From NCBI GenBank assembly GCA_902594745.1, contig CACJNF010000003.1, positions 1-64,000 of the forward strand: DNA of 64,000 nt, read 5' to 3'. A program made the position numbers and the translations under genes. The notes under the pieces were generated by a model, which saw nothing but the letters and a program-made list of their open reading frames with translations, was not told where the DNA came from and searched no databases. This document shows, one piece after another, positions 37,386-46,844 of this stretch. How positions within the stretch are numbered: the first letter of the stretch is position 1; each line of letters opens with the position of its first letter. The DNA is from an uncultured Bacteroidota bacterium. GTDB lineage: Bacteria; Bacteroidota; Bacteroidia; Flavobacteriales; Flavobacteriaceae.

Positions 37386-38038
37386 TATAAAATTGTTAAT
37401 ATTAGAACAATAAAAGAATTACCAATTGCACTATCTAATCTATCAAATAAGCCTCCGTGTCCAGGTATTATATTTCCGCTATCTTTTACACCAGCTTTTC
37501 TCTTAATTTTGGATTGAACAATATCTCCAAAAAGTCCAAAAATTGGTATGATGAATCCAAGCACTATAGTTTTCCAGAAAGGGAATATTTCTTGTATAAA
37601 ATTAAATGAAATATAACTGAATAAAATTGAACAAAATAATCCACCAATAAAACCCTCCCACGTTTTATTTGGTGAAGCTTCAATTTTTAGATTATTTCTA
37701 CCAAATAATGATCCAAAAAAATAAGACATAGTATCACTTATCCATATTAAAATAAAAATAAACAAGATTAGATATGGGTTGTATATAGCATTACCACTAA
37801 ATGGAATATAAATCAGAGCTATCATTGATACTGAAACATATATTGGGGGGATAAAAGGATGATTATACTTATATCCCTTAGATTTAATTTTTTGATAAAG
37901 TGAATTAGCTTCATATGTTGATATTAATGTAAAAATTAAAAAAACAGTTATGAATGTCTCCATACTAATAACTATTGATGCAAAAATTATTACTATATAG
38001 AGAATTCCACTAATTAATCTAGGAAGAAAATTAATCAT
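37385..38038 (-). CDS. cdsA: phosphatidate cytidylyltransferase
   Basis: Makes CDP-diacylglycerol from phosphatidate and CTP at the inner membrane. Start taken as ATG at 38038, with a GTG one codon upstream; 217 residues, shorter than the E. coli enzyme but normal for this group. About six membrane segments. The family signature near the C-terminus is seen as KRKAGVKDSGNIIPGHGGLFDRLDS, split here into PNKTWEGFIGGL and VKDSGNIIPGHGG. Overlaps the LUD gene by 8 bp and psd by 1. Confidence 0.92.
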   Translation of the reverse strand: MINFLPRLISGILYIVIIFASIVISMETFITVFLIFTLISTYEANSLYQKIKSKGYKYNHPFIPPIYVSVSMIALIYIPFSGNAIYNPYLILFIFILIWISDTMSYFFGSLFGRNNLKIEASPNKTWEGFIGGLFCSILFSYISFNFIQEIFPFWKTIVLGFIIPIFGLFGDIVQSKIKRKAGVKDSGNIIPGHGGLFDRLDSAIGNSFIVLILTIL

Positions 38039-38612
38039 CACTTAAAATAAGGTAGATATCTTTGGCACTATTACCATAAGTTAAAAAGTTATCTTCATTA
38101 AGCTTATTTTTTACTACAATAGTTGTAATATTTGAAGGAAACTTTGTTTTATATTTATATTTAAGCTTAGTCATTCCTTCACTTAGGTCAGATACAAATT
38201 GATCCATACGAGCTAAAATTATTACTACTGGAGGAAGATTTTCAATTTTGTTATTCTTAATCTGTTTGTTACAAATTAATATTCTTCCTGAATTTGAGAG
38301 TAAATATTCACAATCAGTGACAAGTGCTTTTACTTTTTCGTTATCAATATTTCTAATCAATCTTATATCAAGATTTTTAGATATATCTGAATCAAGTGAA
38401 CAAACATTGTCTATCTCCCAATTATTTTCTCCAATAATTTTTTCAAAGACATCTTTTGTAGAAGTTTCATGATCTAGATAGATGAATCTACCGCCTGATT
38501 CTGTAAAATTTTTGGCAAAAATTAAATCCAGAGATGATTCATCAGATACAGAGGTATCATCAGGCTCCTGGTTATCTTTCTTCTTATTTTTAAAAAAGTT
38601 CCAAAAGCTCAA
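38031..38612 (-). CDS. LUD domain protein between ftsH and cdsA
   Basis: 193 residues. It starts at a TTG five bases after the ftsH stop; no in-frame ATG is near. The N-terminus is basic (FFKNKKK), then the body resembles the LUD/LutC (YkgG) domain with GGRFIYLDHE, LLSNSGRILICNKQ, LPPVVIILARMDQFVSDLSEGM and the closing YGNSAKDIYLILSDD. LUD proteins elsewhere serve lactate oxidation, but the iron-sulfur partners are absent here. Bacteroidetes keep this gene between ftsH and cdsA, so a role linked to the membrane is possible; it is unknown. Confidence 0.8.
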   Translation of the reverse strand: MSFWNFFKNKKKDNQEPDDTSVSDESSLDLIFAKNFTESGGRFIYLDHETSTKDVFEKIIGENNWEIDNVCSLDSDISKNLDIRLIRNIDNEKVKALVTDCEYLLSNSGRILICNKQIKNNKIENLPPVVIILARMDQFVSDLSEGMTKLKYKYKTKFPSNITTIVVKNKLNEDNFLTYGNSAKDIYLILSDD

Positions 38613-38617
38613 AATAA

Positions 38618-40552
38618 TTATTTTTTATTTTCATCTTTTTCATCTTTTTTAAATGGTCTTTCACCAAGAATTTTAACAAGATCTTCTTTAAAGATTACCT
38701 CTTTCTCTATTAGTCTTTTAGCGAGTTGTGATAGTTTACTTTTGTTTTTCTTTAGAATATCACAAGCTCTTTTATATTGTTTTTCAATAATAAGTGATAT
38801 TTCTTCATCTATTTTTTTTGCAGTTTCTTCAGAGTATGGCTTAGTGAAATTATAATCAGTTTGCCCACTTGAGTCATAATATGTAATGTTACCGATTTTA
38901 TCATTTAAACCATATACAGAGACTATTGCTCTTGCTTGTTTAGTTACCTTTTCCAGATCGCTTAAAGCTCCTGTTGAGATTTTATTGAACATTATCTTTT
39001 CTGCTGCTCTTCCACCTAGTGTAGCACACATTTCGTCGAGCATTTGTTCGGTCCTTACAATCAATCTTTCCTCTGGTAAATACCAGGCAGCTCCTAGAGA
39101 CTGACCTCTTGGTACAATTGTTACTTTTACAAGAGGAGCTGCGTGTTCAAGAAGCCAACTTACAATTGCATGACCTGCCTCGTGAAAAGCTATTGTATTC
39201 TTCTCTTCTTTAGTGATTATCTTATTCTTTTTCTCTAAACCACCTACAATCCTATCCACTGCATCAAGGAAATCTTGTTTACCAACAGATTTCTTATTGT
39301 TTCTGGCAGCTATTAATGCGGCTTCATTACAAACATTTGCAATATCAGCACCAGAGAAACCAGGTGTTTGTTTTGCTAAAAAGTCAATATCTAAGGTCCT
39401 ACTCTTTTTTAATGGCTTTAAATGAACCTGAAATATTTCTCTTCTTTCGTTCAAGTCAGGTAGGTCTACAAATATCTGTCTATCAAATCTACCAGCCCTC
39501 ATTAATGCTTTATCAAGGACATCAGCTCTGTTTGTTGCAGCAATAACTATAACGTTTGTATCTGTACCAAAACCATCCATTTCAGTTAAAAGTTGATTAA
39601 GAGTATTTTCTCTTTCATCATTAGATCCAGTAATATTATTTCTTCCCCTAGCTCTTCCTATGGCATCTATCTCATCAATAAAAATTATTGATGGAGATTT
39701 ATCCTTTGCCTGCTTAAACAAATCTCTAACTCTTGAAGCACCTACTCCAACAAACATTTCAACGAAATCAGAACCAGAGAGAGAAAAGAAAGGAACTTTA
39801 GCTTCACCAGCTACTGCTTTTGCAAGAAGAGTTTTTCCAGTTCCTGGTGCACCAACTAAAAGAGCACCTTTTGGAATTTTTCCACCTAATACAGTATATT
39901 TTTTTGGATTCTTTAAAAAATCAACTATTTCTTGGACTTCTTCCTTAGCACCCTCAAGTCCTGCTACATCCTTAAATGTAACTTTTACTAAAGTGTTCTG
40001 ATCAAATAATTTTGCTTTTGATTTACCAATATTAAAAATTTGCCCACCTGCACCTCCAGCACCACCAGACATTCTTCTCATTAAGAAAATCCATACTCCA
40101 ATTATTATAATAATTGGGAGGAATCCTAAAAGAACATCGAGCCATCTATTCTCCATAGTCATAAATTCGATTGAGAAATCTAAGTCTTGAGTTTGTTTAA
40201 TTTGCTGAAGATTAGTTTCAAATAATTCTGGAGTACCAATTTCAAATTGGTAGTGAGGCCCAGCTAGGTTATCTTGACCTAAAAAGTTTTTTGATTTAGC
40301 TCTTTTATGTATGTCTTTTTCAAGAGCATTTTCATTTAATGTTACTCGGGCATATCTCTGGTTGATTATTGTGACTCTCTCTACATCTCCATTTTTTAAA
40401 TAGTTTTCAAAAGATGAGATATCAGTTGGTTGAGTATTTTGAATACCATTATCTCCACCAAGTAGTCCAATACTGATTATAAAAAATACGATTGATGCAT
40501 AGAACCAGTATATGTTAATTTTTGATTTATTATTTTTTTTCTTTTTTGCCAT
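38618..40552 (-). CDS. ftsH: ATP-dependent zinc metalloprotease FtsH
   Basis: Membrane-bound AAA+ protease for quality control of membrane and cytosolic proteins. 644 residues. Two membrane helices (about 13-33 and 139-158) flank a periplasmic domain. Walker A GAPGTGKT is at 234-241, Walker B FIDEID at 291-296, the second region of homology at about 340-360, and the zinc site HEAGH at 457-461. Lies between rsfS (upstream, 2 bp) and the LUD gene in a conserved operon order. Confidence 0.97.
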   Translation of the reverse strand: MAKKKKNNKSKINIYWFYASIVFFIISIGLLGGDNGIQNTQPTDISSFENYLKNGDVERVTIINQRYARVTLNENALEKDIHKRAKSKNFLGQDNLAGPHYQFEIGTPELFETNLQQIKQTQDLDFSIEFMTMENRWLDVLLGFLPIIIIIGVWIFLMRRMSGGAGGAGGQIFNIGKSKAKLFDQNTLVKVTFKDVAGLEGAKEEVQEIVDFLKNPKKYTVLGGKIPKGALLVGAPGTGKTLLAKAVAGEAKVPFFSLSGSDFVEMFVGVGASRVRDLFKQAKDKSPSIIFIDEIDAIGRARGRNNITGSNDERENTLNQLLTEMDGFGTDTNVIVIAATNRADVLDKALMRAGRFDRQIFVDLPDLNERREIFQVHLKPLKKSRTLDIDFLAKQTPGFSGADIANVCNEAALIAARNNKKSVGKQDFLDAVDRIVGGLEKKNKIITKEEKNTIAFHEAGHAIVSWLLEHAAPLVKVTIVPRGQSLGAAWYLPEERLIVRTEQMLDEMCATLGGRAAEKIMFNKISTGALSDLEKVTKQARAIVSVYGLNDKIGNITYYDSSGQTDYNFTKPYSEETAKKIDEEISLIIEKQYKRACDILKKNKSKLSQLAKRLIEKEVIFKEDLVKILGERPFKKDEKDENKK

Positions 40553-40554
40553 TT

Positions 40555-40926
40555 TTAAGCATTTAATTCAACATTTGTAATTTTTGCATCACCCCATAGG
40601 TTCTCAATATCATAATATTCTCTAATTTCTCTTTGGAAAACATGAACAACTACATCAATATAATCAATAAGTACCCATTCCTGATTTTCATTTCCTTCAA
40701 TACTAAATGGTTTTTCCTTTAATCCCTTACTCACATGTTTTCTAATCGAGCTTACAATTGCGCTAACATGAGTATTTGATGTGCCTGTACAAACTATAAA
40801 ATATCCACAAACAGTGTTTGTAATGTTTGTAAGGTCCATTATATTAACATCTACACCCTTAACATCTTCAATACCGAATATAATTTTGCTAATTAATTCA
40901 GATTCTGCTGATTTGGGTTTAACCAT
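40555..40926 (-). CDS. rsfS: ribosomal silencing factor
   Basis: 123 residues. Binds uL14 on the 50S subunit and blocks subunit joining when nutrients are short. The DUF143/Iojap signature is clear: KGVDVNIMDLTNITNTVCGYFIVCTG, NTHVSAIVSSIRKHV, ENQEWVLIDYIDVVVHVF and YDIENLWGDAK. First gene of rsfS-ftsH-LUD-cdsA-psd and divergent from birA with 38 bp between starts. Confidence 0.95.
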   Translation of the reverse strand: MVKPKSAESELISKIIFGIEDVKGVDVNIMDLTNITNTVCGYFIVCTGTSNTHVSAIVSSIRKHVSKGLKEKPFSIEGNENQEWVLIDYIDVVVHVFQREIREYYDIENLWGDAKITNVELNA

Positions 40927-40942
40927 TAATCTTTTCTTTTTT

Positions 40943-40950
40943 CAAATTTA
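40943..40950 (-). promoter_or_regulatory. -7 element for rsfS-ftsH operon
   Basis: On the minus strand TAAATTTG (40950-40943) matches TANNTTTG; transcription would start near 40938, about 12 nt before rsfS. No good -33 TTG is found at the expected distance. Confidence 0.4.
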
Positions 40951-40964
40951 TTACTTTTAATAAT

Positions 40965-41693
40965 ATGACTGCATATAACATCATCAAAGTTAATGCCACT
41001 AAGTCAACAAATGACAAAGTGAAGATGTTAATTAAATCAAAAAAAATTAATAATAAAGATCTTATATCTGCAAAATATCAGTACAAGGGTAAAGGACAAT
41101 TAGCTAGAAGGTGGTTCTCTAGTTATGGAAATAACCTTTTATGCTCGCTATATCTAGAATTTACTAGAGATTTTAACTCGCCTATATATGCATTAAATTT
41201 TGCAACATCACTTTCAGTTCTTAAAACTGTAAATTTTTTTAGTAAAGAAAAATGCTTTATTAAGTGGCCAAACGACATTTTGTCAGAAAAAAGAAAGATA
41301 TCAGGAATATTAATTGAAAATAATTTTAAGAGTAGTGACTTAACTTATTCAATAATAGGCACTGGGATAAATGTAAATCAAACAAGATTCAATAATCTTA
41401 AACATGCAACATCTTTAAAACTAATAAGTGGAAAAAACATTGATCTAGATGAAGTTTTAGATCAATTACTAAAAAATTATGCAACTTATTTTAAAAGAAT
41501 TCATGATATTAAGTATTTATCTAAAGAATTCAATCAAAATTTATATGGAAAGAATCAATGCAAATTTCTAATAAAAGAAAAAATATTTAATGGAAAAGTT
41601 GAAAGAGTCTTACATAATGGAAATTTAGTTGCCCAAATAGAAAATATTGGATCAAAAGAGTTTAAATCTTCAGAGATAAAAATAATTTATTAA
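40965..41693 (+). CDS. birA: biotin-[acetyl-CoA-carboxylase] ligase, monofunctional
   Basis: Attaches biotin to the acetyl-CoA carboxylase carrier protein. 242 residues. The biotinyl-AMP loop is in YKGKGQLARRWFSSYGNNL, and KWPNDIL, KISGILIENN and IGTGINVN form the catalytic core. It lacks the N-terminal helix-turn-helix of E. coli BirA, so it cannot repress biotin genes. Convergent with pyrE; the two TAA stops share TTAA. Confidence 0.93.
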   Translation: MTAYNIIKVNATKSTNDKVKMLIKSKKINNKDLISAKYQYKGKGQLARRWFSSYGNNLLCSLYLEFTRDFNSPIYALNFATSLSVLKTVNFFSKEKCFIKWPNDILSEKRKISGILIENNFKSSDLTYSIIGTGINVNQTRFNNLKHATSLKLISGKNIDLDEVLDQLLKNYATYFKRIHDIKYLSKEFNQNLYGKNQCKFLIKEKIFNGKVERVLHNGNLVAQIENIGSKEFKSSEIKIIY

Positions 41694-42328
41694 ACCCAGT
41701 TTTCAGGATCATTTCTCCAGTCCATAAGTCTGGCTGCCTGATCTTCAGATATAGATCCTTCAGATAAAATCATTTCAACTAAAGTGTTAAAATCTGCTAA
41801 TGAGTTAATTTGAATGTTTTCATTTTGAAACCTTTGATTAGCAAAATCAAAGTTATATGAGAATATAGAAAGCATTCCACTTACATTAAAACTTTCATCT
41901 CTTAAAGCGTTTATAGCATTTAGACTACTTTTCCCTGTACTTATCAAATCTTCAATCACAATAACTTCGGATCCTTTATCAATAAATCCCTCAATCTGAT
42001 TTTTTAATCCATGATTTTTAGGTTCTGGTCTGACATAAGAATATGGAAGATTTAACCTTTCTGCAATCAATGCTCCAATTGCTATAGCACCAGTAGCAAC
42101 TCCAGTAATTGATATATTTTCTCCATATTTATTTTTAATAATTTCAGACATTTTTTCTGCAATAAATTTTCTAATCTCAGGATATGAGAGCAGCAATCTA
42201 TTGTCACAGTAAATTGGAGATTTTATACCACTTGTCCATGTGAATGGATTTTTGGTATTTAATTTAATTGCATTAATTTGTGTGAGATAATTTATAGTTT
42301 GCTCAGCAACTTTTTTATCTAGAACCAT
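41690..42328 (-). CDS. pyrE: orotate phosphoribosyltransferase
   Basis: Adds phosphoribosyl to orotate in UMP synthesis. 212 residues. The PRPP-binding motif is VIVIEDLISTGKSS, with the substrate-side NPFTWTSGIKSPIYCDNR near residues 24-41 and YVRPEPKNHGLKNQIEG in the flexible loop. Its start codon is eight bases from the ATG of the divergent Nudix gene, and its promoter lies inside that gene, which suggests a leaderless or nearly leaderless transcript. Confidence 0.95.
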   Translation of the reverse strand: MVLDKKVAEQTINYLTQINAIKLNTKNPFTWTSGIKSPIYCDNRLLLSYPEIRKFIAEKMSEIIKNKYGENISITGVATGAIAIGALIAERLNLPYSYVRPEPKNHGLKNQIEGFIDKGSEVIVIEDLISTGKSSLNAINALRDESFNVSGMLSIFSYNFDFANQRFQNENIQINSLADFNTLVEMILSEGSISEDQAARLMDWRNDPENWV

Positions 42329-42333
42329 TGTTA

Positions 42334-42361
42334 CAAATGTATAAAGTTTTTTTCAACCAAA
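42334..42361 (-). promoter_or_regulatory. promoter of pyrE, overlapping the Nudix start codon
   Basis: On the minus strand TTTG (42361-42358), a 16-nt spacer and TACATTTG (42341-42334) match the Bacteroidetes consensus, spacing slightly short. The -7 box covers the ATG (42337-42339) of the divergent Nudix gene. The expected start, near 42329, is adjacent to the pyrE ATG at 42328. Confidence 0.55.
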
Positions 42362-42957
42362 AGCCCCTTGTTTTAACTGATAAAATACTTGAGACATCTG
42401 ATTCATCTCCATTAATTTTTATAAAATATACTTCTGCATCATTAATTATTAAAGCATTAAAGTCCAAGAATAATAAAAAGGTTTATTTATATCATAAAAA
42501 TATGGATAAGCTATGGGAAATATTTTTAAAAAAATTTCCTGTAATTCAGGCAGCTGGGGGATTAGTTGAAAGAACTGACGGAAAATTACTTTTCATATTT
42601 AGAAATGATAAATGGGATCTTCCAAAGGGTGGAGTTGAAAAAAAAGAACTAATAATTGAAGCTGCTAAAAGGGAAGTAACAGAAGAGACAGGTGTTGCAG
42701 ATATTATTATTAATAATCAGTTATCTGAGACTTACCATATCTTTAAAAAGGGTAAAAATTATAGATTAAAAAAAACATATTGGTTTAAAATGTCAACCTC
42801 CTATATGGGCCCTCTAGTCCCTCAAGTTGAGGAGGGTATAATGAAGACAGAATGGATATCATATGATGATATTAATAATCTTTTAAAAAATGCATTTGAA
42901 AATATAAGGTTAATAGTACTAGAAGTTCTAAATAGTAATTCCTTTAGGAATAAATAA
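42337..42957 (+). CDS. Nudix hydrolase
   Basis: 206 residues from the ATG at 42337; a TTG at 42328 is possible but would begin inside the pyrE start codon. The Nudix box G-x5-E-x7-REVTEETG is intact (GGVEKKELIIEAAKREVTEETGV, split here). The N-terminal ~75 residues form an extra domain seen in flavobacterial relatives, and the C-terminus has a helix. It cleaves some nucleoside diphosphate derivative; substrate unknown. The 3' end overlaps coaD by 30 bp, the largest convergent overlap in the window. Confidence 0.9.
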   Translation: MYKVFFNQKPLVLTDKILETSDSSPLIFIKYTSASLIIKALKSKNNKKVYLYHKNMDKLWEIFLKKFPVIQAAGGLVERTDGKLLFIFRNDKWDLPKGGVEKKELIIEAAKREVTEETGVADIIINNQLSETYHIFKKGKNYRLKKTYWFKMSTSYMGPLVPQVEEGIMKTEWISYDDINNLLKNAFENIRLIVLEVLNSNSFRNK

Positions 42958-43380
42958 TTGGTAGTTACCATTATTCCTTATTAGCTCTCTTACAATACTA
43001 CTACTTATATATGAGTTTTCTACAGAAGTTAAAAAGAACACAGTCTCAATATCTGAAATCTTTCTATTTGTAAGTGCAATGCTTTTTTCAAACTCAAAGT
43101 CTGAGGGGTTTCTTAGGCCCCTTATTAAAAAGTTTGAATTATTTTTTTTACAAAAATCAACTGTTAATCCAGAATAAGTTTTTACAGTTACGTTATTATT
43201 TTTTTTAAAAACAGTTTCTACATATTTGGCTCTTTTATCAGATGAAAACATGTATTTTTTATCAGTGTTTTCTCCTATTCCAATGATTATTTCATCAAAA
43301 ACTTTTAAACCCCTATTTACTATATCAAGGTGTCCAATTGTAATTGGGTCGAAGGATCCAGGAAAAACAGCTCTTTTCAT
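42928..43380 (-). CDS. coaD: phosphopantetheine adenylyltransferase
   Basis: Adenylates 4'-phosphopantetheine in CoA synthesis. 150 residues. The nucleotidyltransferase HxGH motif is in FPGSFDPITIGHLDIV, with the second site LIRGLRNPSDFEFE and the closing YISSSIVREL. It follows ddl on the minus strand 20 bp away and may share its promoter. Confidence 0.96.
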   Translation of the reverse strand: MKRAVFPGSFDPITIGHLDIVNRGLKVFDEIIIGIGENTDKKYMFSSDKRAKYVETVFKKNNNVTVKTYSGLTVDFCKKNNSNFLIRGLRNPSDFEFEKSIALTNRKISDIETVFFLTSVENSYISSSIVRELIRNNGNYQLFIPKGITI

Positions 43381-43400
43381 AAGATAAATTTAATTATTAT

Positions 43401-44369
43401 TTAAAGAATAGATCTTACAAGATCATTTATTACATCTTTAACATTTAATTTTTGAGCCTCAATTTGTTGGGGAACAATACTCTGCTCAGTAAATCCAGGA
43501 ATAGTATTAGTTTCTAAAATATATGGTATATCATCAACTATTATAAATTCTGATCTTGTAATTCCATTTAAGTTTATATTATCATAGATATTATTCAAAT
43601 ATTCATGAATCAATTTTTTTGATTTTTCAGAAACATTTCCTGGGGTAATCTCTTGAGATTCACCTAGATATTTTGCACTGTAGTCAAAAAGTTCATTGTT
43701 GCTAATGATTTCAGTAATTGGAAGTATTATTCTATCATTTTTATTTTGAATGACTCCCACTGATACCTCTTGACCATCAAGAAAACTCTCAATTAACACT
43801 TCATCATCTTCTCTAAAAGCAATTTGAACCTTTTCATTTAGTTCATTTGATTTGTAAACTTTTGACACACCAATACTGCTTCCACCATTATTTGGTTTAA
43901 CAATACATGGGAATGTGATTGAGCTTGATAGTGAAGATATATTATCAATATCACCCCTTGTAATCAATACTTGTTTTGATGAAGGAATACCAAGAGAATT
44001 AACAAATTCTATATATTTTTTCTTATTAGATGTGAGCTTAGACACATAAACATCACATGCAGTCTGAGGAATTTTATTTCTCTCTAGGATCTCTGCAAGA
44101 TCTCCATTTTCCCCAGGATCACCATGTATTATATTAAATACAGCGTCGGGTTTTAATACCTTTTCATTGACACTAAATGAAAAACTTTCATAGTCAAAGT
44201 CATAAACTTTCTCGTTATACCTAACAAAGTTTTTATCACTTGAAATACAAACTTCGAATACATTCCAATCCGAGTTGTCTTTTAAATTTTCATAGATAAA
44301 TTTTCCACTTTTAACTGATACCTCATACTCAGAGGAATAGCCACCAAAAACAACAGCAATATTTACCAT
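43401..44369 (-). CDS. ddl: D-alanine-D-alanine ligase
   Basis: Makes the D-Ala-D-Ala dipeptide for peptidoglycan. 322 residues. ATP-grasp motifs are visible: VFGGYSSEYEVSVKSG, the central FPCIVKPNNGGSSIGVSKV, VLIESFLDGQEVSVGV and the C-terminal ILETNTIPGFTEQS with the Mg-binding glutamate and asparagine. It is divergent from the PASTA gene with 70 bp between. Confidence 0.96.
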   Translation of the reverse strand: MVNIAVVFGGYSSEYEVSVKSGKFIYENLKDNSDWNVFEVCISSDKNFVRYNEKVYDFDYESFSFSVNEKVLKPDAVFNIIHGDPGENGDLAEILERNKIPQTACDVYVSKLTSNKKKYIEFVNSLGIPSSKQVLITRGDIDNISSLSSSITFPCIVKPNNGGSSIGVSKVYKSNELNEKVQIAFREDDEVLIESFLDGQEVSVGVIQNKNDRIILPITEIISNNELFDYSAKYLGESQEITPGNVSEKSKKLIHEYLNNIYDNINLNGITRSEFIIVDDIPYILETNTIPGFTEQSIVPQQIEAQKLNVKDVINDLVRSIL

Positions 44370-44377
44370 AATATTTT

Positions 44378-44407
44378 CAAATGTAAGTCAATATAATAAA
44401 AGACAAT
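44378..44407 (-). promoter_or_regulatory. promoter of ddl-coaD
   Basis: On the minus strand ATTG (44407-44404), an 18-nt spacer and TACATTTG (44385-44378) match the Bacteroidetes promoter form. Transcription would start near 44373, only about 4 nt before the ddl ATG at 44369. Confidence 0.6.
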
Positions 44408-44439
44408 TATGTCTTAGTATATTTACACAAATTATAGAA

Positions 44440-44991
44440 ATGAAAATTTGGAATCAGTTTAAAAGTAAATCACTTACTAAGCAAATATTTCTTATGGTAT
44501 CTGTTGTTTTTATTGTGTTCTTTCTTGTTTATAATTCATTAATGATTTACACAAAACACAATAGATATATAGAGGTTCCTAATTTATCAGGATTAAATCT
44601 TGATGATGCTATTGATGTACTTAAAAAGAATAGGCTTAAATATGAAGTTCTTGATTCATCAAAATTTTTTGTAGAGATTCCAAATTATTCAATTATTTCT
44701 CAAATACCCTTAGAGAAAGAACTTGTAAAAAAAAATAGAAAAATCTATCTAAATGTAAATCCAAGAAATTTTCAAAAAGTCTCTTTACCTAATGTAATTC
44801 AAATTACTAAAAGAAATGCAGAATCTATCCTCACTGCTCTTGGTTTCCAAGTCTTGGAGTATAATTATGTTGATGATATTGGAAAAGATATGGTGTTAGA
44901 TGTTCTGTATGAGGGTGAAAAAATTCTTCCTGGACAAAAAATTCCAATGAACTCAGGCTTAAGTCTAATTTTGGGTAATGGAAAAAGATAA
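44440..44991 (+). CDS. PASTA domain membrane protein
   Basis: 183 residues. A single membrane helix (about 17-36) anchors a periplasmic region with two PASTA-like repeats: IEVPNLSGLNLDDAIDVLKKN (split) from about 46 and LPNVIQITKRNAESILTALGF from about 115. PASTA domains bind peptidoglycan fragments; there is no kinase domain here. The location between ddl and rluD is common in flavobacteria. Function is inferred only from the domains. Overlaps rluD by 14 bp. Confidence 0.85.
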   Translation: MKIWNQFKSKSLTKQIFLMVSVVFIVFFLVYNSLMIYTKHNRYIEVPNLSGLNLDDAIDVLKKNRLKYEVLDSSKFFVEIPNYSIISQIPLEKELVKKNRKIYLNVNPRNFQKVSLPNVIQITKRNAESILTALGFQVLEYNYVDDIGKDMVLDVLYEGEKILPGQKIPMNSGLSLILGNGKR

Positions 44992-46006
44992 TTCTAAAGA
45001 AATTTTTGAACAAGACCTTCATGAGCATTTTGCTTTTGATATAGATGTTGGTCAGGAACCGCTTAGAATTGATAAATTTTTAATGAATAGGATTGAAAAT
45101 GCAACTAGAAATAAAATTCAAAAAGCAGCGAAAGAAGGTTCAATTAGGGTTAATGGTATAATTGTAAAATCCAGTTATAAAGTAAAAAAAGGAGATAAAA
45201 TAAGAATACTATTTACTCATCCTCCATATGAGAATCTTCTTACTCCTGAAAATATTGATTTAGAAATAAAATATGAAGACGATTCAATAATAGTAATAAA
45301 CAAAAAAAGTGGAATGGTGGTTCATCCAGGCCATGGTAATTATTCAGGCACATTAATAAATGGTCTCTTATATCATTTTGATAATCTTCCTAACAATTCA
45401 TCGAATAGACCTGGACTAGTTCATAGAATTGACAAGGATACATCTGGTCTTTTAGTAATTGCTAAAACAGAAAAATCTATGACTATTCTTGCTAAGCAAT
45501 TTTTTAAGAAATCAGTTGAAAGAGAATATTTAGCTTTAGTTTGGGGCGACGTAAAAAATGACGAGGGTGAGATTAATGCTCCAATTGGCAGAAATCCAAA
45601 AAATAGACTTCAAATGATTGTTTATGAAGATCTTGAGGGCGGAAAAGATGCAATTACTAATTATAAAGTTATTGAAAGGTTTGGTTATGTAACGCTTGTT
45701 AGCTGTAAATTGAAAACAGGAAGAACTCATCAAATTAGAGTCCATATGAAATACTTAGGGCATACACTTTTTAATGATGAAAGATATGGTGGAAATAAAA
45801 TATTAAAGGGAACTGTTTATTCAAAATATAAACAATTCGTAGAAAATTGTTTTGATATGTTGCCAAGACAAGCTCTTCATGCTAAAACACTTGGCTTTAT
45901 TCACCCTAAAACCAAAGAAAATATTCTATTTGACAGTGATATTCCGGTAGACATGAATTCTGTTATTGAAAAATGGAGAGGTTATTCAAAACATAAAAAT
46001 TTATAA
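44978..46006 (+). CDS. rluD: 23S rRNA pseudouridine synthase, RluA/RluD family
   Basis: Converts uridines of 23S rRNA to pseudouridine. 342 residues. An S4 RNA-binding domain at about 25-85 (PLRIDKFLMNRIENATRNKIQ, RVNGIIVKSSYKVKKGD) precedes the catalytic domain with GLVHRIDKDTSGLLVIAKT, whose aspartate is the nucleophile, and KTGRTHQIRVHMKYLGH. RluD is the closest name; other RluA-family targets cannot be ruled out. Confidence 0.9.
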   Translation: MEKDNSKEIFEQDLHEHFAFDIDVGQEPLRIDKFLMNRIENATRNKIQKAAKEGSIRVNGIIVKSSYKVKKGDKIRILFTHPPYENLLTPENIDLEIKYEDDSIIVINKKSGMVVHPGHGNYSGTLINGLLYHFDNLPNNSSNRPGLVHRIDKDTSGLLVIAKTEKSMTILAKQFFKKSVEREYLALVWGDVKNDEGEINAPIGRNPKNRLQMIVYEDLEGGKDAITNYKVIERFGYVTLVSCKLKTGRTHQIRVHMKYLGHTLFNDERYGGNKILKGTVYSKYKQFVENCFDMLPRQALHAKTLGFIHPKTKENILFDSDIPVDMNSVIEKWRGYSKHKNL

Positions 46007-46021
46007 ATTTGAAATAAAAAG

Positions 46022-46777
46022 ATGAAAATACTTATTTCCCCTGCAAAATCTCTTGATTTTGAAAACGAAGTGGAGACAAGTCATAGCTCCAACCCTTTAT
46101 TTGGCAAAAAAGCCAAACAGATTAATGATATAATTAAAGATTTATCTGCTCCTGATCTTGGTAAACTTATGAGTATATCTCCTAAGTTAAGTGATTTGAA
46201 CTGGAAGAGAAATCAAGAATTCCAGAACTCAGATTCATCTGAGAAGCAGGCTATCTATGCATTTAACGGTGATGTATATGATGGCATTGATATATTATCA
46301 ATACCTACTGATAAGCATGAAAAAATTCAAGAAAGTATTAGAATATTATCTGGTCTTTACGGTATTCTTAAACCTTTTGATATTATTAAACCTTATAGAC
46401 TTGAGATGGGAACAAAGCTTTCAGTAAATGGCTCAAAAAATCTTTATGATTTTTGGAGTGAATCTGTAACTAATTCTATTACTGATGAAGTTTCTGATCA
46501 CGAGCTTATTATAAACCTTGCGAGTAACGAATACTTTTCAGTTATAAATTCTAAATTGTTGAATAACAAAATTATTTCTCCTCAGTTTAAGGACTTTAAA
46601 AATGGTAAGCTTAAAATAATTTCTTTTTACGCAAAAAAAGCTAGAGGATTAATGACAAGATATTTAATCGAAAATGAAATTAAATCTGAAAATGATATTT
46701 TAGGATTTGACTACTCAGGTTATTCGTTTAGCTCCGAAGAATCTAAGGATTTATTAAACCCAGTATTTGTTAGGTAA
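46022..46777 (+). CDS. yaaA: peroxide stress protein YaaA (UPF0246)
   Basis: 251 residues matching the YaaA/DUF328 family end to end: ILISPAKSLDFE at the N-terminus, FNGDVYDGID, LRILSGLYG-type segment (IRILSGLYGILKPFD), YRLEMGTKL, NLASNEYFSV and FYAKKARGLMTRYL. E. coli YaaA limits iron-driven DNA damage during peroxide stress; the fold binds DNA. It is 15 bp behind rluD and may be co-transcribed. Confidence 0.92.
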   Translation: MKILISPAKSLDFENEVETSHSSNPLFGKKAKQINDIIKDLSAPDLGKLMSISPKLSDLNWKRNQEFQNSDSSEKQAIYAFNGDVYDGIDILSIPTDKHEKIQESIRILSGLYGILKPFDIIKPYRLEMGTKLSVNGSKNLYDFWSESVTNSITDEVSDHELIINLASNEYFSVINSKLLNNKIISPQFKDFKNGKLKIISFYAKKARGLMTRYLIENEIKSENDILGFDYSGYSFSSEESKDLLNPVFVR

Positions 46778-46844
46778 TTTATAGAAAGATTAAATTTTGA
46801 CCTCTTTATTTTATGAATGAATTATTTGTAAATTAGATAGAGAT

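Noticed and set aside
39660-40001. 113-codon open frame antisense to ftsH
   Set aside because: It mirrors the conserved AAA domain of ftsH and shows no motif or spacing to suggest a gene.
46796-46828. Promoter TTTG plus ATTATTTG before the tandem paralogues
   Set aside because: The -7 box lacks the conserved TA at its 5' end, so the match is too weak to list.
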